Part shown: one piece after another, positions 46,759-59,480 of the stretch | How positions within the stretch are numbered: position 1 is the stretch's first letter | How the letters are laid out: the number at the start of each line of letters is the position of its first letter | DNA from: Capsicum annuum | Taxonomy: Eukaryota; Streptophyta; Magnoliopsida; Solanales; Solanaceae | Assembly: GCF_002878395.1 (NCBI RefSeq) | Contig: NW_025892473.1 | Span: 26,094-90,093 of the forward strand | DNA: 64,000 nt | Reading direction: 5' to 3' | Position numbers and translations under genes: made by a program | The notes under the pieces: generated by a model | Told to the model about the DNA's origin: nothing | What the model saw: the letters and a program-made list of their open reading frames with translations, nothing else | The model's database searches: none

Positions 46759-48877
46759 TGTAATGCCCCAAATCTATTACCCAGAATGCTACATAATGCT
46801 CATGACCTCGGAGGACCACAATCTAACCCATGACTGATATTTGTACCTAAACATTGCATAATAAACTGTATAAATGTGAAAATAAAGGTTGTAAGGCCAT
46901 AAGGTTCAAAACTGATAAAATAATCTCTCAATGATATGGTGTCACAATACCAAAACCAAACCTAAAATAAATTGTCTGAACATGATAGTCTGAAAAGCCT
47001 CTGACTGACTAAACTATCTGAATAAGGAGTTGATGGGACATGTCTCAAACTAATGGAACATGTCTCAAACTAACTCCAACTACTAAAATAAATTAATTAA
47101 TGAGATAATAAAGTAATGGTTATGTCCTCAAAGATTGAGGACTCACTCCTAACTCAGACTGTTGAGACCAAAATGCTAATGATGCTCTGGAGCTCATGCT
47201 TCTGAACATATTGTAAAAACTCTATAGCGCAAATGTCCTAGTATGTTAGAATGTACTGGTATGTATGTGAGGTAGGCTAAATGCAAAGGGTTTACATGCA
47301 TGAACTATACTAACTGGCAGAATAACATGAACGTGAGAATACATACATGAATACATAGTAACTGTAACTTAGTTATTACAACATGATTACTGAACCTAAG
47401 TACTGATAACAGGAGATACTGATAACTGCATATCTAAAATAACTGATACTAGCGACTATATTTGACAGTCTAGATTCTAATGGAACTAGTTGAGTTCCAT
47501 ACTATTCTGAGATGACTGTATTTGACAGTCCTGAATTCTGTAGAACTATCTGAGTTTTATTACTGAAACTAAATACTTATATCTAACAGTCCTGATTCTA
47601 TATTGAAACTGTGGAAAGTATTTATCTAACTGACATGCACCTAATACATCATTATGGCTGAGTTGGGGTCCAATCTGTAACCCCAATTGGAAGGATGTCA
47701 ATACTGCACCACTGGTAAGGAAAATCTGAAAGTAACCCTTATATAATAGATAACTCTAGTTAGAATGATGGGAACCCTCCTGTTATAGGTTAAGCCACCT
47801 CATCTACCCTCATATAACAGGCTATGATGTCTCAACCTATGCTGTCTACATAGTTCTGGAATACAAAGAGTGCTTCTAAGAATCATACTCTTATATTATA
47901 GGTGGGTTCCCATCCTTGGGTTCACTCGGTGCTAATTTCTACTCCCATCTAAATAGACACTGAACATAATTAATGACACTGACTGGACTAAGTTAACTAA
48001 GTTTCGTTGACTAATGAAATACTACTGAGATTACTGAATTTCTGAGGTTTCTGAGATTATTGAGTTTTACTGAGTTTTGCTGAGTCACATGACTGACTGA
48101 ATTTCTGTGAACATGGCTTGACTGAGATTATCTTTAAAATGCGATACTAATTCTAGGCACATAGCTAAATTTTTGGGTATAAGTATCTAGGACTTGATAG
48201 AAGAAAATTGACAAAGCATGACTTTCTTGAATACATGACCAACATCACAATCCATAATACAATAAGTTGGAGATTTAATGAAGTAAAAGTTCTAAAGCAC
48301 CACAATGGCCACACATATATCCAGAACTCATTGACTAAGATATTTCATCAAACACTTGACATGCATAAACTTGTACATAAATGGAGATTTCATATTATCA
48401 TACTAGTATAGAACTTCTCCTTCACATAGACTTTTAATCAAACACTTGGGGAGCATGGTTTGGTTATACAATCATCAATACATCTAATAATCATGGATAC
48501 ATCAATCAACGTGTAAATTTAAGGGTTTATCATGATTATTATGCAAATCACCACATCCTAGGGTCAATTATTGGAATATGTAATTTCAAACATAAATCAA
48601 AACTCTACAACATCATGAACATGAATTTTAATTCAATATAAATCAAGAACATAAATACATAAATCTTACATTTTGAAAAGAGATTCTTGAGCTTCATGGG
48701 TTAAAAGGACCCATGAATCAGCACATGACGTATCTGAGTTATGAGTTTCTTGAAGTTCTTGGACTTGAAGAACTTGAATCTCTTAGTTTCTTGATTAAGA
48801 TTTGGATCTTTTTTCTTGGGAATTATCTTTGAGAAAAAACCCTAATTTGATGTTGTAGATGGATAATGAACTTATGA
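46759..48877 (-). repeat. 3' LTR of element F, distal part
   Basis: It matches the right LTR from 62944 onward (the first 1.06 kb can be compared). The termini are TGTAATGCCCC here and TTTCA at 57880. The rest of this LTR is at 57325-57880, beyond nested G. Confidence 0.9.
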
Positions 48878-51197
48878 TGTAATACCCCTAGATTTTCAAC
48901 TAATAGTGGAACCCTATTTCAAGATCGTTAGGACTAAAGTTAGTGATTTGGTAGCTACATGATCTATCTTTATGAGTATTAGGGCCTAAAAAGTGTACTA
49001 GCTATTAGATGAATCAAAACATTCCTTGTCTATTGAATTCTTGAGATGGATATTGGTATGATCAACTTCAAATAAGCATATCTCTGGTTATACTATGAAT
49101 TTCTGATCTCATGTACCACCTAAAGATATATAATTGAATTATATTTCCAATGATACCAATTTCTCCAAAATCCATTATCGGAGCAAAAAGTTATGCTCAT
49201 TTTACTGCAGCATATCAACCTGGAAATTTTGTGAGGACTTGTCACAAATGTCGTCACTATAAGCAGAAATTTGCAAAATCCAACATTTTGTGATGATATT
49301 TTGTGACTACTTGTCATAAGTTTGACGGCTTGTCACAATATGTTGTCAACCTTAAGCCAAAAATCATAAAATCCACCCTTTTGTGACGACATTTCATGAC
49401 GACTTGTCACGATTGTCATCAGCTATTTTTTTCAGTAATTTAATGATATTTTTGCAAGGGTATTTTGGTCTTTTTCCTCCACTTCCCATGACATATAACC
49501 CTTAGAGAACATATTTTCTTCTTTTTCTCTTTAGTTAAACATTTCAAAATTCTCTGCACACCCTCAACCACAAGGTTAGGGTTTCAACATAAAAACTCAA
49601 TTATCTAGAGATTTAACCATGACAATTCAATAATTCTTGAATATTTGAATTCCCCATTAAGAGGGATACGAGGGACACCCAACAATTCGTGAATAACCTT
49701 CCGAAAATTTTAAAGTCATCCAAAAGCTCCAAGTTTAAGGTATGTGGTTTTGAACAAGAACACTCTTTTGTTATTGTGCCCAAAAGTTACATATTTTCAT
49801 AAAGTATTTAATAAATTCATGGAGAATTCCTATCATGTTATTATATTGTGAGTTTTATGAAACTATGTCTTACCCAATCTTTGATTTGTAATATTATTAT
49901 GCATATTAATGTTTTAAATTATCAATTTATGATTTAAGTTGCATAATTCAACGTTTATGTCATGTTTTGAGAATTTTAAGTCCTATTGTTGTGGATTGAA
50001 CCTTATTATTAAAGTATGAGTTTGAGAATGAGATGTTACCGATTTTTAAAGAATATCAAGAAGTGAGTTTTGATTGTAAGTTACGATAGAAATCCACATT
50101 CTTGAGTTTGAAGTAAAGGGGATGCATTTTGCTCCCATTATATATATAATATATTGTTGAATTTTTTTAAGGTGGATTTTCTAAAGTTTTGAACTAAGTA
50201 AGGGAGTAGTATTGAACACCAAGTTCGGCTTGATTTCGAGGTCTTATACCCTCAAACTATGTGCCCCTGTAGGTTCTTGATAAACTCCAAGTGGGTTAAG
50301 ATAGTGATCACTAAAGTTAAAGTTTTATCTGATGGCAACGACAGAACAGCTCTCCCTAATGTGGGTAAGTTGTTGGACTCCATGTGTCTCATATGGTTTA
50401 TGTCGATTAAGAGAAAATCCCTAAGTTCCTAAAGTTCTCTAAGTCCTAAAGTATTCCAAGTTTCAAAGAGTTTTAGTCTTAAAGTTACAAAGTTTTGAAA
50501 GTATAAGTGTTTTTGAAAGATATGGTCCTAATAATTTTAGGTGTCATGATAATTTGATGTTTTAAGTAAAAGCATGATGATTTATGAGTCTTGTGGTATA
50601 TATTTATTTCAAGCTATGTGAGTATGTTTTACACCATGCAGGTTTTCTATAAAAGCTTATGATATTGATTATTTTAATTAGACACTCCCCCATGTACTCA
50701 GTATATTCCCAAAGTACTAACCCACATATTTTGCCTATGTTCCATATATTCTCGTAATGTAGGTTCAGTGCTCAGTCTCAGCCTTACCAGTGATCCTTTC
50801 AAGCACTTCTATCTATATATCATCCTTAGTGTGTCCTCATGTATCGAGGACCAATTATTCTCAGACTTTCAGTTTTATTTAGTAGCTATTTAATTCATGT
50901 CAGTTAAGTATGAGTTGGTTAGGGACCTTTCCCAATGGTTCTCTAGTTTGGAGTAGTAGAGGTTTGTCAGACTAGTCATCAGATTATTAGCACTTCGAGA
51001 TTGTCTTTGAGTTGTAGTTTGTTCAGACCAAGTATTTTATTCATATTTCTCATTTTATGATGCCGCAGTGTTGATTTCATGCTTTTTATCTTTAAGTAAG
51101 CTAATATATGAAGTATAAGGCTTAAAGGGTTAGTTTGGGGCTACTTGTAGCCTTAAATCCCGTGTGATGTTCTGGGACCTAGTTTCGGGGCGTTAGA
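48878..51197 (+). repeat. 5' LTR of element G
   Basis: This 2.32-kb LTR starts TGTAATACCCC and ends CGTTAGA. Its U3 part at 49190-49430 has many TGACG/CGTCA and CTTGTCAC motifs, followed by a TATA-like ACATATAAC near 49490. Confidence 0.9.
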
Positions 51198-51201
51198 AAC
51201 T

Positions 51202-51219
51202 TGGTATCAGAGCCTAAAG
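51202..51219 (+). promoter_or_regulatory. tRNA-Met primer-binding site of element G
   Basis: TGGTATCAGAGCCTAAAG lies four bases inside the left LTR. Confidence 0.92.
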
Positions 51220-51403
51220 TTTAGAGAGTCCTAGGGAGTCTGACAAGCCGTGTTAAGAAGAGTTGATCATCGGTGTGTAGCGCACCACATCTATGAGCAA
51301 GAGGCTATGAAAGATTTTAGGAACAAGTCATTTCTTCCTCTCAAGTCCATCGTGCTCAAGTTGTCTCTCTCAGCTATTAATTTGTGCTCTCTTATTTCAG
51401 AAT

Positions 51404-52560
51404 ATGCCTCCCCGCCAAGCTCAAAGAAATAACAACGATCAGTAACCTCAGCCTACTGATCCTCTGAATGAAAACGTGTCCCACACCGAATTTAGGGCAG
51501 CCTTTCAGGTACTGGCCCAAGCTGTCACTGTCCAGGACAATCAGGCCACAGCTTCTCATCAGCAGGGAGGTAACTTAGCTGCTGCCAGAATTTGTGAATT
51601 TATGCGAATGAGTCTGCCAGAGTTTTATGGGTCAAAGGCAGGGGAATACCCACAGTTATATCTTGAGGAGATAAGGAAGATGACACAGGTAATGCATGTG
51701 TCTGAAGATGAGTGTGTGGATTTAGTAGCTTATAGGTTGAAGGACATTGCGTATGATTAGGTGGTTTCTTGGAGAAAGAGTAGAGGGGAGGATGACGCTC
51801 CCATTACCTGGCAGATATTCCAAGATGCATTCTTAGATAGGTTCTTTCCTTTGAAGTTAAGAGAGGCGAAGATTGACGAATTTATGAACTTCAGAAAAAG
51901 CTTCATGACTGTTAAGGAGTACTGCTTAAAGTTCAATTGGCTAACAAAATATGCACCTAACTTGATCTCTAACGACCGAACTGTATGAGAAAGTTTGTGA
52001 TAGGTGTGTCGGGCTGAGTACTGAAAGAATGTTGCACTGCTATGTTGAAAAAGGAGATGGATTTTTCTCCACTGATGATCTATAAACAGCAAATAGAGGA
52101 GGATAAGATAAGGGAAAGAGATAGAGCGGGAGGTAACAAGAGAGCCAGGTTTGAACAGCACGAGTACGGTTAGGCTAAATCCCAGGGAGGGAACTGCCCT
52201 CAATTCCAGAGTCATTCTTCTATGCCATCACCCTTATCCACTAGTGCCCCAATGCCTAGAGATAGGCTAAAGTAGGGAAACAGGTCTTCTATGTCCAGGC
52301 CTTAGTAGAGTGTGAGTAGCAAGCCCAACTTCTCTCCTTCTGCCAAGTGTAGTAAGACCCATATGGGTGAGTATTTGGCTGAACAACATGATTGTTTTAG
52401 GTATGTAAAGATAGGCCACAGGCTTAGAGAGTACCCATATGCTAGGTAGGGAAGTAGAGATACCCGACCCCAGACCAAGGCCACTAGTGCATCAGCTTCC
52501 GCAGCCCATCCAGCTCCTCCTCAGGGCACTTCTTCTAGTATTGTTGGCATTAAGCGCCAA
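51404..52560 (+). pseudogene. gag: Element G gag
   Basis: It starts at the ATG 51404 with Met-Pro-Pro-Arg; a stop follows after 13 codons. The frame is open again at 51476-51757 and 51761-51985, separated only by a TAG at 51758-51760. That stop sits in the Tyr-Asp-x-Val-Val context, the same codon that is a stop in C and Trp in B. The capsid domain is readable. After about 51990 the frame changes. The zinc knuckle near 52390-52432 has Tyr at the second and fourth ligand positions. Confidence 0.82.
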
Positions 52561-53040
52561 AATAGGTTCTATGCCCTACCTTCCCATCATGAGCAGGAGG
52601 ACTCTCCCGATGTTGTTACTTGTATGCTCCGTGTATTTCATTTTGATGTATATGTGTTATTGGACCCCAGGTCAAGTTTTTTTATGTGACCCCACTTGTT
52701 ACTGTGAAGTTTGAGAAGAGTCCCAAAAGTATTTCTGAGCCTATTCTAGTTTCTACCCTAGTGGGGAGTCTGTTGTTGCTAAGCAATCATACAAGAATTT
52801 TTATGTTACAGTCCTTCATAGAGTCACACTTGCTGATTTGATAGAGTTAGAGATGGTTGATTTTGATGTTATCCTGGATATGGACTGGCTTCACTCCTGC
52901 TATGCATCTATAGATTGTCGTACTCATATAGTCAAATTTTAATTTCCTAACGAACCATTTTTTGAGTGGTCAGGGAGTTCAGCACCTCCCAAGAGTCATT
53001 TTATTTCTCATCTCAAATTTAGGAAGCTTATATGTAAGGG
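52561..53040 (+). pseudogene. Element G aspartic protease
   Basis: The retropepsin region follows gag. The catalytic Asp is present in Leu-Leu-Asp-Pro at about 52658-52669, but the next residue, normally Gly, is Arg. The Asp-Val-Ile-Leu-x-Met-Asp-Trp-Leu signature that closes the domain is readable near 52865-52890. Frameshifts lie between the two. Confidence 0.7.
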
Positions 53041-54562
53041 TTGGTTTTATCACTTGGTTAGAGTTAAGGATATTAAGTTTGAAACCACAAGTATCCATTC
53101 AGTCAACATTGTCAATGAGTTTCCTGATGTTTTCTCAGAAGATCTTCCAAGGGTACCTCCCGATAGAGAGATAGAATTTGGGATCAATCTTCTTCCCGAT
53201 ACTCAGCCTATTTCCATTCCTCCCTACCATATGGCACCTACAGAGCTTAAGGAGTTGAAATAACAACTCAAATATCTCTTATATAAAGGTTTTATAAGGC
53301 CCAGTGTATCTCCTTAGGGCACACCTATCCTTTTCGTGTGAAAGAAAGATGGTTCTTTACGTATGTGCCTTGACTATCATCAGCTTAATAAGGTCACAAT
53401 CAAAAACAAGTACCTTCTTCAGAGAATAGATGATTTGTTTGATCAGTTGCAAGGTGCGAGTTATTTCTCTAAGATAGACCTTAGATTCGGCTATCACCAA
53501 CTTTAAGTAAGAGGGTATGATATTCCAAAGACAGCCTTCTGAACCCGCTATGGTCATTTTGAGTTTCTTGTCATGTCTTTCGGGCTAAATAATGCCCCAG
53601 CATCTTTCATGGACCTCATGAATAGAGTATTTAAGCCATATCTTGATATGTTTGTCATTATGTTTATCGATGACATCCTTGTGTATTCCCGAAGTAGGGG
53701 TGATAACACAGACTATCTTAGAATAATTTTGCAAACTTTTAGAGATCATAAGTTGTTTGCCAAATTCAGTAAGTGTAAGTTTTGGCTAAGGTTCGTAGGA
53801 TTTTTAGGTCATATTATTTCAGCTGAAGGTATTAGAGTTGATCCCCAAAACACTGAGGCTATAAGAAATTGGCCTAGGCCTATCTCTCCATCTGATATTA
53901 CAAGTTTCATAGGTTTAGCTGGCTATTACCACTATTTTGTTGTAAGGTTCTCTTTCATTGCGCCTCTCATGACTCGGTTGACCCAAAAGAAAGCTAAGTT
54001 CCTCTGGTCAAATTCTTGTAAGAAGAGTTTTCAGGAGTTGAAAACTCGACCCACTTTTGTCCCAGTGTTGACTTTTCCTGATGGTGTAGATGGTTTTGTG
54101 GTATACTGTGATGCTTCGAGAGTTAGATTGGGTTGTGTATTGATACAGAGGGGTAAAGTTATAGCCTATGCTTCTAGACAGTTAAAACCTTATGAGAAGA
54201 ATTACCCAACCCATGACTTAGAGTTAGCTGCTGTAGTATTTGCGCTTAAAATCAAGAAACATTATTTGTATGGTGTGCATGTTGATGGTTTTACTGATCA
54301 CAAAAACCTGCAGTATGTGTTGACTCAGAAGGATTTGAATCTTAGGCAGCGGAGGTGGTTAGAATTATTAAAAGACTATGATATAAGAATTTTATATCAT
54401 CGGGGAAAGGCAAATGTTATGGCAGATGCCCTTAGCAGGATGTCTATGGGTAGTATTTCGCATGTCGAGGAAGGTAAGAAAGAGTTGTCTCGCGATGTGC
54501 ATCGTCTGGCTAGACTGGGTGTTAAGTTTCTTGATTCCACTAAGGGAAATATTTTGGTGTAG
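53041..54562 (+). pseudogene. Element G reverse transcriptase and RNase H
   Basis: The RT start is open at 53054-53263 (Pro-Pro-Asp-Arg-Glu-Ile-Glu-Phe). After several stops, 53573-54562 is open for 329 codons. This part has Phe-Gly-Leu-x-Asn-Ala-Pro, the catalytic Phe-Ile-Asp-Asp-Ile-Leu (about 53665-53685), the connection with Phe-Ile-Gly-Leu-Ala-Gly-Tyr-Tyr, and a complete RNase H. All four RNase H acidic residues are present: Asp in Tyr-Cys-Asp-Ala-Ser, Glu in Leu-Glu-Leu-Ala, Asp in Phe-Thr-Asp-His and Asp in Met-Ala-Asp-Ala-Leu. It is the best kept pol segment of the window. Confidence 0.88.
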
Positions 54563-55408
54563 AGTAGTTTCGAGTCCTCTTTGGTTTAGAAAGTGAAGAA
54601 GAAACAAGACTTAGATGCTAGCTTGGTCAGATTGAAGGAGTCAGTCAAGGACCAAAAGGTAGAGGTTTTCTCTCAAGGGGGAGATGGGGTATTGAGGTTG
54701 CAGGGTAGATTATGTGTTCCTGATATTGGTGATCTGAGGTAGAGAATTATGGTTGAAGCGCATGGTGGGCAGTATTCTATTCATCCAGGCACTACTAAGA
54801 TGTACCGCCACTTATGGGAAATCTATTGGTGGTGTGGTATGAAGAAGGATATAGCTGATTTTGTGGTAAAGTGTGCACTATGTCAACAGGTTAAGGTTGA
54901 GAACCAAAGACCTGGTAGTGTGATGCAAGAGTTTAGTATCCCAACTTGGAAGTGGGAAGAGATAAATATGGGATTTTGTGGCTTGCTTACCTCTTTCCCG
55001 ACGCCATCATGATTCTGTCTAGGTTGTTGTAGACAGGCTGACTAAGTCAGCACATTTCTTACCTATGCACACATCTTACACAGCTGGGGATTATGCTAGA
55101 TTGTATATTCGGGAGTTGGTCAGTTTGCATGGAGTTCCATTGTCTATCATTTCGGATAGAGGTACTTAGTTAACTTCTCAGTTCTGGAAAGCATTTCATA
55201 AGGTTCTTGGTACCTAAGTTCATATGAGTTCCGCTTTTCATCCGTAGACAGATGGTCAGGCAAAGAGGACTGTCCAAACTTTGAGGACATTTTAAGGGTG
55301 TGTGCCCTTGATTTCAAAGGTAGTTGGGCTGAGCATTTGCCGTTGATAGAGTTTGCTTACAACAATAGTTACCATGCTAGTATCAAAGATGGCACCATTT
55401 GAGGCATT
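54563..55408 (+). pseudogene. Element G integrase, 3'-truncated
   Basis: The zinc-binding N-terminus is open at 54749-55009 (His, His, Cys-x2-Cys, then Thr-Trp-Lys-Trp-Glu). Beyond it the catalytic core is readable only across changing frames, down to the Glu-Phe-Ala-Tyr-Asn-Asn segment near 55345-55365. The sequence stops at about 55408 inside the core end and continues as LTR DNA. Confidence 0.8.
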
Positions 55409-57319
55409 TGCCCTTGTCACAAGTTTGACGGCTTGTCACAAAATTTCATCAACCTTAAGCAAAAATCATAAAATCCACCCTTTTGTGACGACATTTCATG
55501 ATGACTTGTCACAAGTCTGACGACTTGTCACGAATGTCGTTAGCTATTTTTTTTCAGCAATTTATTGACATTTTTGTAAGGGTATTTTGATCTTTTTCCT
55601 ACACTTTCCACGACTTATAACCCTTAGAGAACGTATTTTCTTCTATTTCTCTTTAGTTAAACATCTCAAAACTCTCTGCACACCTTTAACCACAAGGTTA
55701 GGGTTTCAACATAAAAACCCAATTATGTAGAGATTCAACCGTGAGAATTCAATAATTCTTACATATTTGAATTCCCCGTTAAGAGAGCTACGAGGGAGAC
55801 CCACTAGTTCGTGAATAACCTTCTGAAATTTTTGTAGTCGTCCAAAAGCTCCAAGTTTAAGCTATGTCGTTTTGAACAAGAAACCTCTTTTGTTCTTGTG
55901 CCCAAAAGTTACATATTTTCGTAAAGTATTTCATAAATTCATGAAGAATTCCTATCGTGTTAATATATTGTCAGTTTTATCAAACTATGTCTTACCCAAT
56001 CTTTGAGTTGTAATATTATTATGCATATTAATGTTTTAAATTGTCAATTTATGGTTTAAGTTGCATAATTCAATGTCTATATCATGTTTTGAGAATTTCA
56101 AGTCCTATTGATGTGAATTGAACCTTATGGTTAAAGCATGAGTTTGAGAATGAGATGTTAGAAATTTTTAAAGAATATCAAGAAGTGAGGTTGCATCGTA
56201 AGTTAAGATAGAAATCCACATTCTTGAGTTTGAAGTAAAGGGGATGCATTTTGGCTCCCATTATATATATATATATTGTTGAATTGTTTTAAGGTAGATT
56301 TTCTAAAGTTGTGATCTAAGTAAGGGAGTAGTATTTAGCACCGAGTTGGGATTGATTTTGAGGTCTCATTCCCCAGAACTACGTGCCCCCTTAGGTTCTT
56401 GATATACCCCAAGTAGGTTAAGATAGTGATCACTAAAGTTAAAGTTTTAACTGATGGCAAGGATAGAACAAGTCTCCCCAACGTGGGTAAGACGTTGGAC
56501 TTCATGTAGCTCACATGGTTTATGTCGGTTAAGAGAAACTCCCTAAGTTCCTAAAGTTCTCTAAGTCCTAAAGTCTTCAAAGTTTCAAAGAGTTTTTGTC
56601 TTAAAGTTACCAAGTTTTGAAAGTATAAGTGTTTTTGAAAGCTATGTTCCTAATAATTTTAGGTGTCATGATAATTTGAGGTTTTAAGTAAAAGCATGAT
56701 GATTTATGAGTCTTGTGGCATATATTTATTTCAAGCTATGTGAGTATGTTTTACACCATGCAGGTTTTCTATAAAAGCTTATGATATTGATTATTTTAAT
56801 TTCACACTCCCCCATATACTCAGTATATTCCCAAAGTACTGACCCACATATTTTCTTTGTGTGCTATATATTCTCATAATGTAGGTTCAGGTGCTCAGTC
56901 TCAGCCTTGCCAGTGATCCTTTCGAGCACTTCTATCGACATATCGGCAGTGCTGAGTCCTCATGTTTTGCGGATCAGTTATTCTCAGACTTCCAATTTTA
57001 TTTTGTAACTTTTTAGTTCTTGTCAGTTGAGTATGAGTCAGTTGGGGACCTATCACAATGGCTCTCTAGTTTGGAGTAGTAGAGGTTTGTCAAACTAGTC
57101 ATCACATTATCATCACATCGATATTTTCTTTGAGTTGTAGTTTATTCAGACCAAGTTCATTCAAATTTCTTATTTTATGATGTCACGGTGTTGAGTTCGT
57201 TATTTTTATCTTTAAGTAATCCAATATATATGAAGTAGAAGGCTCAAAGGGTTATCTTGGGGCTACTTGTTGCCTTAAGCACCGTGTGACATTCTGGGAC
57301 CCAGTTTCGAGGCGTTACA
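55409..57319 (+). repeat. 3' LTR of element G, 5'-truncated
   Basis: It matches the left LTR from about 49311 to its end; roughly 430 bp of U3 are missing. The end GGCGTTACA is intact and is followed by the target-site copy TATAA. Confidence 0.9.
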
Positions 57320-57324
57320 TATAA

Positions 57325-57880
57325 GCATTGATCTGATATTATTAGGGGTTAAAATAGGTGGTAAAAGATCCAAATACCCTTTTAAAATGACTTTAAAATA
57401 ACTGAACGAACTATACAACAGTGGGTGTGATGGTCCATCGCTGGGTTGACTGTCCGCCGTTCTTGACCATCATACCTGGGCAGAATAGGGGTTCACTCTC
57501 TCTTCTGCGATGGTTTAGGCGATGGTCCATCGCTAGCTTGATGGTCCGTCAGCCTGAGTTGTCTCCCTTAGGCAGAATGTGGTCTCACTTTCTCCGTTGC
57601 AATGGTTTGGGTGATGGTTCGTCGCTATCTCAACGGTCCGTCGGCCCTCATCATCGCACCTGGGCAGTTTTGACTGCTTTCTGTAAAATGGTCATAAGTT
57701 TTTACACCGATACTGGATTTTGATTAAATTAATATCGTTGGAAAGCAAATTAAATTTCCCACAAGACAAAAAGTGAAAATCTTACAAATTCCACGTCTAT
57801 AAATGTGGATTCATATTTCAAAGAAAGTTTCTAACATACTTGGGATGATTTCAAGCTAGGTAGAAGTAAAGGGTATTTCA
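57325..57880 (-). repeat. 3' LTR of element F, proximal (U3) part
   Basis: This is the continuation of the F LTR beyond G. It contains a GC-richer block (57421-57660) with repeated GATGGTCCRTCG motifs, including the near-palindrome GCGATGGTCCATCGC at 57519-57533. The 100-codon plus-strand frame across this block is not treated as a gene. Confidence 0.85.
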
Positions 57881-57894
57881 ATATCTCCCCCTTT
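57881..57894 (-). promoter_or_regulatory. Polypurine tract of element F
   Basis: On the minus strand AAAGGGGGAGATAT abuts the LTR. It is preceded by a CATTCGAGGAAGAAT box as in C. Confidence 0.8.
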
Positions 57895-59480
57895 CAAACA
57901 TTCTTCCTCGAATGAGACTGAGTGGGAGGGTAGAAGATAAACTGACGTACATACTGAACATGAATATCTGATGCATGAGTAATTAATTTATGACTGCATG
58001 ACTGAGTGTTCTGACTAACCAAGGTTCTCACAATGAGAATGCATGTCCGATGCATGATTATATAACTAAAATAATGCATGAATGCATGACTGATTATGTA
58101 ATTGTACTTAATATAAAGCTTCTAATGAAATTCTGTACATGAAATGGATACCAAGCTTTTCACCGAAATCTAAACATGAAACTGAAAAGCTTAAGAAGAA
58201 CTGTTACCTTGAGCTAGATCTGAGTTGATGGAGAAAAGGTGAGGATACTTGGTATGCATGTGTACTTCTTCTTCCCAAGTAGCTCCCTCGATGGACTAAT
58301 TTCGCCAAAGAACTTTAACTAGAGGGACTTCTTTATTCCTCAGTCTATGAGTCTGGTAGTCAAGAATTTTGACTGGAATCTATTCATAAGAGAGGCTGTT
58401 CTGAAAATCTATGATCTGAATACGGACTACAACGGCTGCGTCACATTTTCACTTTTTAAGGAAAGAGACATGGAAGACTAGATGAACTGAGGCTAGGTCT
58501 AAAGGCAACTCAAGCTGATAAGCTACCTTGCCAAAATGACTGAGAATTTTGAAAGGGCCGACATATCGGGGACTGAGCTTTCCCTTTTTGCCAAATCTCT
58601 TCACTCCTTTCATGGGAGGGATCTTTAGATAACATAATCACCAATATTGAACTCGATATCCTTTCTGTGCACGTCTGCAGAAGACTTCTATCATCTCTGA
58701 GCAGCCCAGAGTCTTTCTCTGATCAATTGGACTTTCTCTAAGGCATCGAATACTAAGTTGGGCCCTATGACTAATGCCTTACTAACTTCGAAACAAGCGA
58801 TTGGAGATCTGCATCTCCTACCATAGAGAGCTTCAAATGTATCCATCCAAATACTGGAATGAAAGTTGTTGTTGTATGCAAACTCAATCAAAGGCAAGTA
58901 GTCATCCCAACTACCCTTGAAATTGATTTCACACACCCTTAGCATATCTTCTAAAGTCTGCATGGTCCTTTCTGCTTGACCATCTGTCTGAGGATGAAAG
59001 GTTGTACTGAGATGAACTTGGGTACCAAGACCCTTTTGGAATGCTTTCCAAAAATGAGAGGTGAACTGGGTACCTCTGTCTGAGATAATGGATAACGGAA
59101 CACCATGCAATCTGACCAACTCTCTGATGTAGAGTTTGGCATAATCCTCGAATGAATAAGCGGTATGGACTGGAAGGAAATGAGCTGATTTGGTCATTCT
59201 ATCTACAATGACCCAAACTGAATCATGCTGATGATGAGTACGAGGTAAACCCGTCATGAAGTCCATGTTCACTTCTTCCCACTTCAAAGTAGGAATATTG
59301 AACTCCTGTATGGACCTATATGCTCTATCTTAACTTGCCGACATGTAGATCACTTAGCCACAAACTCTGTAACATCTCTATTTATCCACTCCATGAATAG
59401 ATTTTTCGCTAGTCGTGGTACATTTTTTTGGCCCCCAGATGAATAGAGTAGCGCGCACCATGCGCTTCTACAAGAATTCA
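57895..59480 (-). pseudogene. Element F integrase
   Basis: The 198-codon open frame 59287-58691 is the best preserved integrase core in the window, with all three DDE residues: Asp in Asn-Met-Asp-Phe, Asp in Ser-Asp-Arg-Gly-Thr-Gln and Glu in Gln-Ala-Glu-Arg-Thr-Met. The zinc-binding part upstream (59480-59300) is broken. The C-terminal part from 58690 to about 58200 is readable in shifting frames and ends in the Ala-Thr-Trp-Glu-like, Tyr-Pro-His-Leu-Phe type tail of Tekay/Del elements. The enzyme would insert element DNA into the genome. Confidence 0.85.

Larger units (their letters stand above)
48878..57319 (+). mobile_element. Element G: Ty3/gypsy LTR retrotransposon with truncated 3' LTR
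   Basis: The left LTR is 48878-51197 and the right LTR 55409-57319, lacking its first 430 bp or so. The primer-binding site is at 51202-51219. Gag, protease, RT, RNase H and integrase are on the plus strand. The flanking pentamers TATGA and TATAA agree at four of five bases. A deletion joined the integrase core directly to the inside of the 3' LTR, removing the integrase C-terminus, the polypurine tract and the LTR start. Confidence 0.92.

Noticed and set aside
48208..48411. 67-codon plus-strand frame
   Set aside because: It lies in the LTR of F with no start context or recognisable protein; a shadow in AT-rich DNA.
57421..57723. 100-codon Trp/Arg-rich plus-strand frame
   Set aside because: It covers the GATGGTCCRTCG repeat block of the F LTR, whose higher GC keeps frames open. 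The repeats explain its text.
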